Assembly (NCBI GenBank): GCA_000181795.3
Contig: CM012954.1
Span: 16,320,687 to 16,384,686, forward strand
Reading direction: 5' to 3'
DNA: 64,000 nt
DNA from: Trichinella spiralis
Lineage: Eukaryota; Nematoda; Enoplea; Trichinellida; Trichinellidae
A program made the position numbers and the translations under genes. The notes under the pieces were generated by a model. The model did no database searches. It was not told where the DNA came from and saw nothing but the letters and a program-made list of their open reading frames with translations. Of the stretch, positions 38,429 to 49,200 are shown piece after piece; within the stretch, counting starts at the first letter, position 1; the number at the start of each line of letters is the position of its first letter.

Positions 38429-41400
38429 ATGGAGTGTAGATATGACACTAAATACTTTTATCCCGGTGCCATTTGTAGTATAAAATTGGAAAATTTTATG
38501 TACGTACTGTGTGATTTCTATATATTTACATTCATATTTAATAATTTGTTTTTGTTCTTCAGATATTCTATATTGCTTTATATCACCACTGTTTAACATT
38601 TGAGAAATATCACTAGTAACAACCATATAATTTTAGGATACACGATAATTTTTTAATGCATCCAGGTCCAGATTTGAATATGGTTTTTGCTCCCAATGGA
38701 ACAGGTATTGTTTTTTGCATTTGTTTCTAGTTTGAATTTTTAAATTGTAGGCAAAAGTGCAATTCTTTGCGCTGTATGTTTGGTCTTCGGCGGTACTCCA
38801 AAAATTATTGGTCGTTCGGCAAAGGTTGAAGATTACATTAAATGGAATAGAAATGAAGCTCGTATACATGTTGAAATGTGAGTGATTGTTTTTCATGTTG
38901 TCGGATTGAAACATTCTTTGAAATGTTCAGAGCATCCGAATTGAAAAAGAGAGAAAAATTCTCACTGATTATTAAAAAGCAGGGCAGAGCTCAATATTAT
39001 GTGGATGGTGTCGCTTCAACGAGAAAATCTGTATGCCTGTTTTGTGATTTTTTTTGAATCTTGAATATATTTCAATTTGATGAAAGTAATATTTTCATAG
39101 GTTCGTTGTATTGCCCAAAAATATCAGATTCAAGTAAATAACATTTGTCAGTTTCTTGCTCAAGATCGGGTTGTTGAATTTTCCAAACAGTCGCCTCTTG
39201 ATTTGCTCAAAAATACAGTTTTTACGGTATGTATTTTACTTGCGGAAATACCAACTGAATGCAAAATTTAGGTTGGGCAATGTGACTTGAAAGAAAAATA
39301 CGACACCATGCATATGTTTAAGCAAAATGTTGTAGAAGCTGAATATGCAAAGCAGTGTCATTCAGAGAAACAAAAAGAACTACGAGCTCGTATACGTAGT
39401 TTAGAACCAGCGATGCAAGCTTACAGGTATCAGCAGAGGAAGAAAGAAGAGCTACGCAGGCTTAGAACGAAATTATCATATCTAGTAAGAAAGTTATTTT
39501 ATTCATTGCCATTTCATGCTCATGACTTTATGAGTGATATTATTTTAATAATTGCGAAATAAATACATTTTTCCAAGCAATTGAATGAAAAGATTTTCTT
39601 AATAGCAGAATATTTTATTCTGTAGAAATTGAATATTTGTAATGCATTGTCTTTTTTAAATACATATTTGAATGAAAAATATTTTAAATATCACAAATTG
39701 ATGTGTGAAATGTTAATTAAATTGCTATTAATGAATAGCAGTGGTGGCCGAGTGGTTAAGGCGATTGACTAGAAATCAATTGGGCTCTGCCCGCACAGGT
39801 TCGAATCCTGTCCACTGCGTGTACTTATATTCTTTTTCTTTAATCTGATTTAGCATTATGAACAAGCAAGAATTCAATATTGCGACGTTGATAAAGAGTA
39901 CATGGATCTGAAACAGTCGTTGAAGCAACTGAGCGAGCAGTATTCATCAGTTTTCATGAAATTGAATACACTGGAAAATAATATTCACCGTTTGCAAAAT
40001 TTATTTCAGAAAAATGTATAAACTGTTTATTTGCTTTATTATAATTTTGTCTGATATTATTATTTGTTTGTTTTATTTTCAGAAGGGAGTTTTACGTTCT
40101 AAAATTAGACGAATAAGGAACAGTCAACTATCCGGCTCGGATGTTAAGCATAAGGTAGGTGATTGGCGTGATTGCTGCAATGGAAGTGTGATATATGACT
40201 GTCTTAATTTGTATTTTTAAGCTTCGGAAAGCTGTTCACGAGTGGAAAACCACCACAGAGCATATAAATAATTTTGACAAGATTAAACAGTCACTTTGTG
40301 ATTCCATCAAAGAGCATAAGGAGATGGTGGAGACCAAAGAAAAGCGAATGCCCAAGCTGATGGTGAGCATTATTGTTGAATATTGTCTTTGATTGCTTTT
40401 TACACTGTTGTTGTTGTTGTTGTTGTTTTGAGGACGACAGGAAAGAAATCCAAGTGAATATTGACAATTTGAAGCCAATTTTGCAGAACGTTGAAGCAGT
40501 CGTACGGGCGCGTTTTTCGGAATTTACAACAGTGAAACGGCAAGCTGAGGGTAAGCATTATTGTGGATTAACTTGTCTTTGTTTTGTTTATTTATTATTT
40601 ATTTTGCATTCTGTTGTATTCATATGGTATTATGGACATTTTGAATTACTTCCAGTCATATTTTTATTGTAATGCAATATTTTTGAGATTTTACTTTTAG
40701 TTGCCAAAGATCAGTTGCTGCTAGTGAAGCATATAGCTACTGAAAGATTAAATTTACTGGGAAAAGTGAGGCCAAGATATCGTGAAGCTTATTTGTGGTT
40801 GTGTCGAAACAGATCATCATTGAAAGGCAACTTTTACTTGCCATTTTTAACTGTAAGTCGTTTATGTTTTCATCTCATATATGTATTTATTTATTTTCAA
40901 TTTTAGTTTTGCATTAACATTTTTGCATTTTTTAAGGTTAATGTTGCCAGTATTGACCATGGATTGTTTATTGAAAATACAATGTCATTTCGGGATTTGA
41001 CGACCTTTTTATTCGACCTACCATCAGATTTAAGAATTTTTATAGCATACACTATAAGAGCAGATATTAAAGTCAGTACTGGCATTGCACCGGCAAAGTA
41101 TGCTGGAAGAATTGTGCAAATGGACGACAGTTTAAGGTATATTTTTTTCCTAAGTGGACAGCTATTAGAAAATAATGAGAAACAAATCAAATTTATTCCA
41201 CTTTATAGAATTGGATGATAGAAAATTATATATGCCTTCAGAATATCCATTTTTTAATTAATTAATTTTTATTGCAACTTTAGGCAGTCTGGTTTTGGTG
41301 GTGTGGTCTCAGATTGCATCATAGCACCACAATGTGTTAAAAACTACATGCGCATTTTGGGAAATGTAATAAAGTGAACTTTATCATTTCATAACTAAAA

Positions 41401-43796
41401 CTCATATGCTTTTAGTTGGATAGAATTCTCTTTGGTTCCGCAACCGTCGATAATAACTTGGATCGAGCAACCATGTGTGTAGCAAATCATAGACTTTCTC
41501 GTTTCATTACTACCCGCCATAACGTATAAATAACTTTATGGAAATATTTCTTCTATATTTATTAATTAATATTTAGGGATTTGTTTTTCGTTCACCATAC
41601 ACTGGGAATGTGTCTACATCATCTCGTACAGTTCGGTATACTATGAATTTGAATACTTTTTCGAATGGCTTAAAAAGGATAATTTATTCAATTCATAAAT
41701 TGGAAGAAACTGATTAATTTTTAGCCGATAATATTTAAAAATTTGATCATTAATTTTTAAATAAACAACTTACTCTCAAGTTTATTTGTTGAATTGATTA
41801 TTTGTTTTAAGCTTAATTTCAATTTTAGGCCATGTAGAATATTTGCATTGTCAGTGAAAGTTAGTCATTTGAGAAATGTTGAAGAAAATTTTCAGGTATT
41901 GATTGAATGCATATGAAACGTTGTGAAAGAGATATTTTTAAAATAATACGATCAATTTGAAATTTAGACAAAGAACAAATTATTTCAAGAGAAGCAGATA
42001 GCTTTTTCCAAAGCAAAAGCAGCTGCTCAGATAGAGAGGGACAAGATGGCGAAATTTGTGCGAGCCAGGGTGAGCAGCGGATTTGTATCATAATTGAAAA
42101 AATGGTAAATGGATTTTTGTTTAGAATGAAATTCAATCATCGCTGAATGAAATTGAAAATTTGCGCAAAAGGTTGCAACGCTTGGAAACCAAGTACAGTA
42201 CTAGACACACGCAAATTGTATGCTTTTAAATTAGCAAACTTTTTTTTTCGAAAAACACCTTAGCTTACAAGAGTTGATTGACGATTATCCAAGAAAAGTG
42301 ATTCGGGTTGATGTTGTCCGGATAGAGATGATATCCCATTTTGAACTTCTTACAAAATGCTGGGCAGCATTATTTGAAGAATTCAATGTATCCCACCAAT
42401 ATAAATAAATAAATTTGACAAGTTTAATTTCTACAATTTTCAGACATTGGTTACCATTTGGGAAGAAACTAATGAATGTCATCATGAGACCGTTTTAGCT
42501 TATGAAGTTTATGATAAAGAGCTGAAGCTGACAGTTAAAGAAAGGGAATTGAGACGGATATTGCAAGTAAATAATTTTCATAATTTTCATCTTATTTCTT
42601 TACATCTTTTCAAAATTCATCTTATATCTTTGTAAGGAGCAAGTGAACACGAAAGAAAAGGAGTGGAAATTAAAAAAAGTGAAAGCATTGAAAACTCTGA
42701 CCGATCTGACGAAAGCATTGGGCAAACCTCTACAAACTGCAATCGAAGTCATTGAACTTCCTCGGGTAAATTTGTTCTTCTGCTGATTTTTCATATTCAT
42801 TTTAAACAATTGCTTTGTATTATTATAGGAATATTCCGGCTTATCAGATTCAGTGGATGAGTTGAATGAAAATATTAAAATAATTGAAGACATTTTAAGA
42901 AATGCAGATCCTTCAATTGAAAAAGTTAGTTTGGCAATTAGATGAAAAAATTAAATTTGGACGAATGTTTCTTCTGATTTCAGGATGCGGCCGAATACAT
43001 GCGGCTGTGCGCAGAGAACGAAAAGATGACTACTGAATTTACATCACTGGAAAACAAAGTATGATGACGAAAGTGAAGTTTGTTTCTTTTTTAATATTAG
43101 ATTGTTGTTAAATTTCATCAATTCATTTAAGGTAAAAGAATTGAATTTTGCATATCAAAATTCCAAACTCGAGTTTGTCAATGCAATGGGCAATGCAATT
43201 GGCGAAATTAGCAAACAATTTTGCCGTTTCATGTTCAAGTTGGATGCCACTGGAGAAATTTGCTTGGAAAATTGCCCCACTGAGGTGAGAAAAAAATGTA
43301 TATATAATGATTATTTAATTCAATTTGAATTAATTGAAAATTTCAAATCCAACACAGAGATCTTGTGATTATGGATTGATTATTAAAGTCAAATTCAGCG
43401 GCAATCGATCATTACGAAAATTAGATCACATGAGGCAGTCGGGCGGCGAACGGTGCATATCTACAATGTTGTACATGTTAGCGTTGCAAAAGTCGTGCAA
43501 AGTGCCTTTTCGATTTCTGGATGAAATTAATCAAGGTAAATTTTTTGTTTGTTTGTTTGTTTTCTGCCATTATTACCATTTTTCGGTTTATCTTTTGATT
43601 AGGAGTAGATGAGCAGAATGAGCGACTTCTTATGCAGCTTATTAATAGCCTTGTTCAAGAATTGAAATCGGACACCGCCGGCGGTCATTCTACTTGTACA
43701 TCTCAGTATTTCTTGCTTTCACCAAAAGTACTGCGAGACGACAGTTATGGTGACTATTGTAAAGTTGGATTCGTCTGTAAAACGCAGCATATTTGA
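38429..43796 (+). CDS. smc-5: SMC5, structural maintenance of chromosomes protein, 26 exons
   Basis: SMC5 is an ATPase core subunit of the SMC5/6 complex for DNA repair and recombination in the nucleus. Exons: 38429-38499, 38637-38704, 38751-38877, 38931-39030, 39101-39226, 39272-39484, 39854-40015, 40083-40154, 40222-40362, 40433-40550, 40701-40852, 40937-41136, 41284-41365, 41416-41523, 41577-41635, 41829-41895, 41968-42069, 42125-42217, 42274-42387, 42444-42566, 42637-42765, 42829-42924, 42984-43058, 43132-43284, 43358-43535, 43603-43796; 1040 residues (human 1101). Seen: GAICSIKLENFM, Walker A APNGTGKS (first Gly is Ala), NNICQFLAQDRVVEFSK typical of SMC5, two coiled-coil arms around a hinge (about residues 400-600), QSGGERCISTMLYMLALQ signature, Walker B FRFLDEINQGVD, and SQYFLLSPK. 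The start at 38429 gives a short N-tail. Acceptor 19 (CAAGAG) is unusual. A tRNA gene lies in intron 6. Confidence 0.94.
39738..39819 (+). tRNA. tRNA-Ser (anticodon AGA)
   Basis: An 82-base gene with a perfect 7-bp acceptor stem (GCAGTGG with CCACTGC), A-box TGGCCGAGTGG, anticodon arm TTGACT-AGA-AATCAA, a serine-type long variable arm (GGGCTCTGCCC), T arm with GGTTCGAATCC and discriminator G. A, B and T-loop elements are all intact, so it looks functional. It sits in intron 6 of SMC5 on the same strand. CTTTTTC about 12 bases after its end can stop RNA polymerase III. Confidence 0.97.
39831..39837 (+). terminator. RNA polymerase III T-run terminator
   Basis: A run of five T residues lies about 12 bases downstream of the tRNA-Ser gene, the usual simple stop signal for RNA polymerase III. 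Confidence 0.7.
40405..40428 (+). repeat. (GTT)n microsatellite at an SMC5 acceptor
   Basis: A GTT run fills the end of SMC5 intron 9, directly before the TTTTGAG acceptor, in the place of the usual pyrimidine tract. Confidence 0.85.
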
Positions 43797-43982
43797 AAAT
43801 ACATTTTACCAGCATTTTTATCATGTCACTGTTGAATTTTATACATACTGAGTATTTTTTTACCAGTATCTCGAATAATCATCACATAAGTTTTACAATT
43901 TTATTATTATTGTTGTTGTTGACGACTTTCACTGAAAATGTCTCCATTTTAACTCATTTATCAATGAATAATTTTACCCTCC

Positions 43983-43984
<2 letters not shown>

Positions 43985-44018
<34 letters not shown>
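43985..44018. repeat. (TA)n microsatellite
   Basis: About 17 TA units in the SMC5 3' flank. Confidence 0.95.
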
Positions 44019-44020
<2 letters not shown>

Positions 44021-44110
44021 GATGAATGAAGAAAAAAGTGAACAGACAAATTGTGATGCTCAGGTTTCGTTTCGTTTGTTCCTCTTGTTTTGGTCAGCTT
44101 ATAGAAAATG

Positions 44111-44111
<1 letters not shown>

Positions 44112-44163
<52 letters not shown>
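44112..44163. repeat. (TA)n microsatellite, second
   Basis: About 25 TA units, followed by a short GATA-like stretch. It lies ~95 bases after the first TA run, so copy numbers in the assembly may be unreliable. Confidence 0.95.
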
Positions 44164-44165
<2 letters not shown>

Positions 44166-44415
44166 TACACAGATAGATAGGTTGACGCCCATGGTTTGTA
44201 ATTTACAAAATTGAAGAATTTCATTCTGGTTACGTTCTACTGTAATTTGATGGGCAATTTTTCCCAATATCACAAAGAGAACGCTTTGAAGTTTATTTAA
44301 AATGAGATGATATTTTAAAGTTTAAAGTTGAAAGACAAGGAAGGGGATGGATGATTTTGTTATTTTTTCAATTTTCGCCTGTTATATCAGTGTCGACGTT
44401 GCGTTAAAGTGAGCG

Positions 44416-45183
44416 ATGAGTGAACGACAACGACAAGAAGAAAAAGAAATAGAAGATGCAAAGCAAGGTTGCTTTTTCAAAGTCTATTCGGCTTGTCAAC
44501 GGCAAACCAATTACAAGCCAATCAGTTCTACTTTGGCGTCGAAATTGGCGTGCGGACCGACGAAGCGCAGCATAGAACACGAAGCTGTGCAGAACAATAT
44601 TTCGACGGATGTTGTCGAGTTGGCAGCTTCGGATGACGAAAACATGATCCAGACCGGAGCCAACGTACCACATTCACTTGCTTCTTCATCTCATCCAAGG
44701 TAATAAATAAATAAATGAATGAATTGTGAACGACAGACTAAATGTCTAGAGGTAGATTCGATTTTGGGAAGTTTCAGAGTTGACGGTGATGAGGTGTTGA
44801 AAACGGTGGATCCGGAACGTGTAAAACGTACTTTGCAATCGTTGCAGAAAGTGTCGAATCCGAAAATTATGGAAAACGAGGAAACTGTAGAAATGGCGGT
44901 GAAATTGTTGGTCAAGCCCGCGAGTGAAAATCGTCCGCCCACGTTTGAAGAAATGGAAAATGTATTTCGAATTATTGACAACAACGTCACGCTCAAGATG
45001 TCGGATTTGAAGAATTTTTTCGAACGTGTGGTCAGGGAGAAAATTTTAACCCAAACCGAAGCCGACGAGATTGTCAAACGTCTACTGGCGAAAATGGCCA
45101 CTGGGGCGAACAGACGACTACTTCCGTTGAATGATGTTCGTGACTTTTTGACGTCGTTGATGACAGCCAAGACAAGTAGTTAG
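44416..45183 (+). CDS. unrecognised small acidic/helical protein
   Basis: I do not recognise this protein. Two well-formed frames follow one another: 44416-44699 (MSERQRQEEKEIEDAKQGC...) and 44719-45183, which ends at a stop. The simplest in-frame join is exon 44416-44664 to exon 44737-45183 across a 72-base intron (GTACCA...CGACAG), giving 231 residues. A better donor at 44700 does not keep the frame with nearby acceptors, so the junction is unresolved and two separate genes remain possible. The second part is charged and predicted helical, without Cys or Gly-rich motifs, signal peptide or membrane segment (for example LKTVDPERVKRTLQSLQKV, then ILTQTEADEIVKRLLAKM). AATAAA at 45235-45240 and 45358-45363 could end the transcript. 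Convergent to plexin. Confidence 0.55.
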
Positions 45184-46213
45184 TTGTTGTTGTATTTGTT
45201 CATTGTTCTTCTCAAGTAATCCATTTAAAAAAATAATAAATGGACAATATACAGATGGATATTGATTGTATGATGATGATGATGATGATGATAATTGTTG
45301 CGCAATTGAATGAAATTTGTTTTTTGTGCATAATGCCCCACGTGTGTTGGCAAAGTCAATAAAGGTACCACCAGATCGTGCGAGAGGCGACGACGGGTTG
45401 TATTAAATACTTACTTGAACGCTCTTCAGTTTGGTGAACAGTATTCGCCCAGACAGTAACGCAAACACACGTGTATCGATCACACATCGATATCACCAAA
45501 CAAGGGCAGACAGAGATTAGACGACTTTTTCAGCAGTACTAATAATAATATTAATAATAAGAATAGTGACAAACTTTCTTCACTTATGATTGATTGATTA
45601 TTCATTCAGTTATTCAATAATAAATAGAGTAGCAAAGTCCAGTCAGTCATAGTCGGCGAGGAAAAAGAATAAGAACTTTTTCAATGTTCCAAAATAACAA
45701 CAACAACAATAATATCGTGTTAACAAGCAGGAAACACAAAGTGTACGTGTAAAACAGTAAGAAGACATACCACAAGAAAAAATACTGCGCCAGTGCGAGT
45801 GAGATGTAGCGGTGGTAATTAAATTCAACTCTAATATACATATAGAACACAACTGATGACGACGAGGATGGGAGAGAAAGTATTTTTCACTATAATTGTC
45901 AAAGAAAGGAGAAAGTGAATGAACGTAAAACTTCAAAATTTGCAACTATTTTTTTCTGAGCAAAGCAAGAAGAAGAAGAAAAGGAGGAAATACCCGTATT
46001 TTTCAAAAAAAATGAATCGTATAAAAAAATATTGTCTAAAACATAAGATTATGAACAATAGTAAAAACATTAATAAAACAACAATTATTATGAACAAATA
46101 ACAGCAGCAAATACGTGTTGGTAATGGGAAATATAGTTGAATTAAATGAATAGAAAAATTACACCATACTTGCAACCTGTCGGATGTTGGTTGGTTGGTT
46201 GTCTTGGAAAATT
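45184..46213. other. convergent 3' region between the small gene and plexin
   Basis: About 1 kb with no coding signal, except a GAT run near 45271-45293. It should contain the 3' UTRs of both neighbours. Confidence 0.5.
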
Positions 46214-49200
46214 TCATGCAAACGCTTGTGAACTGTTGTTCGAGGTATTGTTGTTGACGCTGTTGTCACCGGCATGTTGATTGGAAGATGATGCAGAAGT
46301 GGAAGAAGGATTGATCACTTTCAACGTCGACGGTGAAACAATATACGGATTAGCCGGATACGGATTACTGTTGCTTGTGTTGATCATGTTCGAACCAGCA
46401 GCCAGAGCTGTTGTCGACTGTTGTTGTTGCATTGAATGGTGCTGCTCTTCACCGTCGAAAATGCGCTGCATTTGGACAAACTTTGCTGGCAGACGATTGC
46501 GTCTGGAAAATTCGTCCTCTTCCAACGCGGCCAACAATTGTTCCTTGTACTGATTGACGTATTTGTACAATTCTTGCAAAGCGCCAAGCACGTTGAACTC
46601 GGTCAACTGTTGACGAGACTCTTCGACCAAAAATGCATTCATATCTTGATCCGATATGACGGGCAAATCTCTCACGTCCATATAATAACTGTAGAAGAAG
46701 AAAAAAAATTGTAATTTTCTGTATTTTTCACGACCTTCCCCTCCCAAATATTCTCACCGTTCAACCCATTCACGATAGGAGTGAATATCGCGCGCAAAGA
46801 GCAGTTTCGACGACGGACTGTCTTTGGTCAACTGGGGATCCTGCGTTGAACATGAATCCATCAACGTCTGTGCCACCACGGACAGGCAACCTTCGATCTT
46901 GGCCGGTCGTGGAATGTCGAATACGAAATGTGGATTTTTGATCAAATTGACCCAAAATCGAAGCGGCAAACTGAAAGTGAAAGTGAAAGTGAAACGCTGC
47001 TGCTCATCAGACACACGTTGGCAATTTTTACCTGTTACTTTTCCACGTGTGCACAACTTCCGGATCCATAATGCCGTGCTGGGCAGCCTGGTCGTCCATA
47101 AAGTCGTACATGTATTTGATGCACAACGGCAACGTGTTGCCCCGGTGGGCGGTGGAAAATATCGCCTCGAACAGATCTTCGACGAACTTTTGCAACGTAC
47201 CTTTGGTCGTCAACAGGCGAGTCAAATAAATTTCCGAGACCATTTTGCCACCGACCCGTTCGACGCCACCGATATCCGCCTGGTGATGGTGATGGTGGTG
47301 GTGGTGGTAGTAGTGGTCGTGCGGTTTCACCAGGTGGTAAATTTTGTAGCCCGAATCCGACGACGACTCTTTGCCGGGCGAAAATGCCCTGGCCAAGGTG
47401 GGGCTGTTTTTCAACGAAAACGTGCTCGACTTGTCCGACCGTTCGGACAGCAACGACAAATTGTACATCGACGACTGTTTGCCACGATCGCCACGTCGCG
47501 TTGTTCTGTACCTTGTATGGGGCAGAGTGTTCAGCGCTCCCAGCCGCCTGGCTCCGGCTNNNNNNNNNNNNNNNNNNNNNNNNNNNNNNNNNNNNNNNNN
47601 NNNNNNNNNNNNNNNNNNNNNNNNNNNNNNNNNNNNNNNNNNNNNNNNNNNNNNNNNNNNNNNNNNNNNNNNNNNNNNNNNNNNNNNNNNNNNNNNNNNN
47701 NNNNNNNNNNNNNNNNNNNNNNNNNNNNNNNNNNNNNNNNNNNNNNNNNNNNNNNNNNNNNNNNNNNNNNNNNNNNNNNNNNNNNNNNNNNNNNNNNNNN
47801 NNNNNNNNNNNNNNNNNNNNNNNNNNNNNNNNNNNNNNNNNNNNNNNNNNNNNNNNNNNNNNNNNNNNNNNNNNNNNNNNNNNNNNNNNNNNNNNNNNNN
47901 NNNNNNNNNNNNNNNNNNNNNNNNNNNNNNNNNNNNNNNNNNNNNNNNNNNNNNNNNNNNNNNNNNNNNNNNNNNNNNNNNNNNNNNNNNNNNNNNNNNN
48001 NNNNNNNNNNNNNNNNNNNNNNNNNNNNNNNNNNNNNNNNNNNNNNNNNNNNNNNNNNNNNNNNNNNNNNNNNNNNNNNNNNNNNNNNNNNNNNNNNNNN
48101 NNNNNNNNNNNNNNNNNNNNNNNNNNNNNNNNNNNNNNNNGAACAGCGGCTGGCCGGCGCAGTCGAGCAAATATTTGTGCATGAGAAAAGTGAACCAGGC
48201 GGCCAGCATCCGTTCGGCGACCGACTCGGACCGGCGGAACAGAATTTTCGGCTGGTGCCGGCTGCGAACGGTCCGTTCGATCAACGCTGCCAGCAAAGTT
48301 TTCAATATGTCCGTACAATAGTCCATCCGTTCGTGCAAAATGACCATCAGCAGACTGCCCACGTAGACTCGGTCTTTGCTCAAAAAGTATTTGTTCGATT
48401 CGAGCACGCGCACCAGCGTCAACAGGAACGTCTTGTTCATGAGCAGTTGGTTGAATTGAAGCAGCCCCTTTTCGACTGCGCCCCTGGACCGACGGTCCGA
48501 CCGAGGGGCTAGGTCGGGCTCGAGTCGGAGGAACGACGACGCCTGGCCGGTCGAGTTGGGAAACAACACCTGGAGCACGTAGTCCTTGTAGGGCAGGAAC
48601 GGTATGCCGGCTTTGGTGGTGGTGTCGGCGGTCCACTCGGTGGCGATGTCGGTCTGCAGCTCGGCGAACGCCTCTTTGCACTCGTTGGCGACTTTCAATT
48701 CGATGGCGTCGATCTGCTCTTTCAACGACCTCATCTGGCGCCGCTGTTTGGTCGACTTGCGCCTGTAGAGCAGCAACAACACCAACACCACACCGACGAA
48801 CAGGGCCAACACGGCCGCCACTGTGGCCACGGTCTTCGCCGGCCACGAGCCGAACAGCGCCGTCTCAGACGACGACGGATCGTCGTAGCTCAAATAGCCG
48901 ATCGTGTAATTTCTGCCCCCGACGCTGACCACAACTTCGGGCAACGTTGCCACAACCGCCGCGCGTTGGTTGGCCAGCATCGACGTCGATGTGGACGACG
49001 TGCTGCCAAGATGGGTTTCGAGGGACGACAACTGCTGGTTGCCGACAACAGTTGACGCCGGACGGTGAAATTGCTGCTGCTGCTGCTGTTGCCCCAGTGC
49101 GGACGGCGGCTGCTTGTCCGGTGGCTTGCAAGTGACCGCCCGGCTGGCCAGAGCGGTCAAGTTGCAAAGTTCGGCGCCGACGTAGATGCGAACGTCTCTC

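Larger units (their letters stand above)
43797..44415. other. spacer between SMC5 and the small gene at 44.4 kb
   Basis: About 620 bases dominated by two TA microsatellites (43985-44018 and about 44112-44163). It contains the SMC5 3' UTR. ATATCAG ending at 44390 is acceptor-like and lies 25 bases before the next ATG. Confidence 0.6.

Noticed and set aside
44691-45170. 159-codon minus-strand frame
   Set aside because: Mirror of the plus-strand gene at 44.4-45.2 kb; Ser/Thr/Phe-rich as expected for an antisense shadow.
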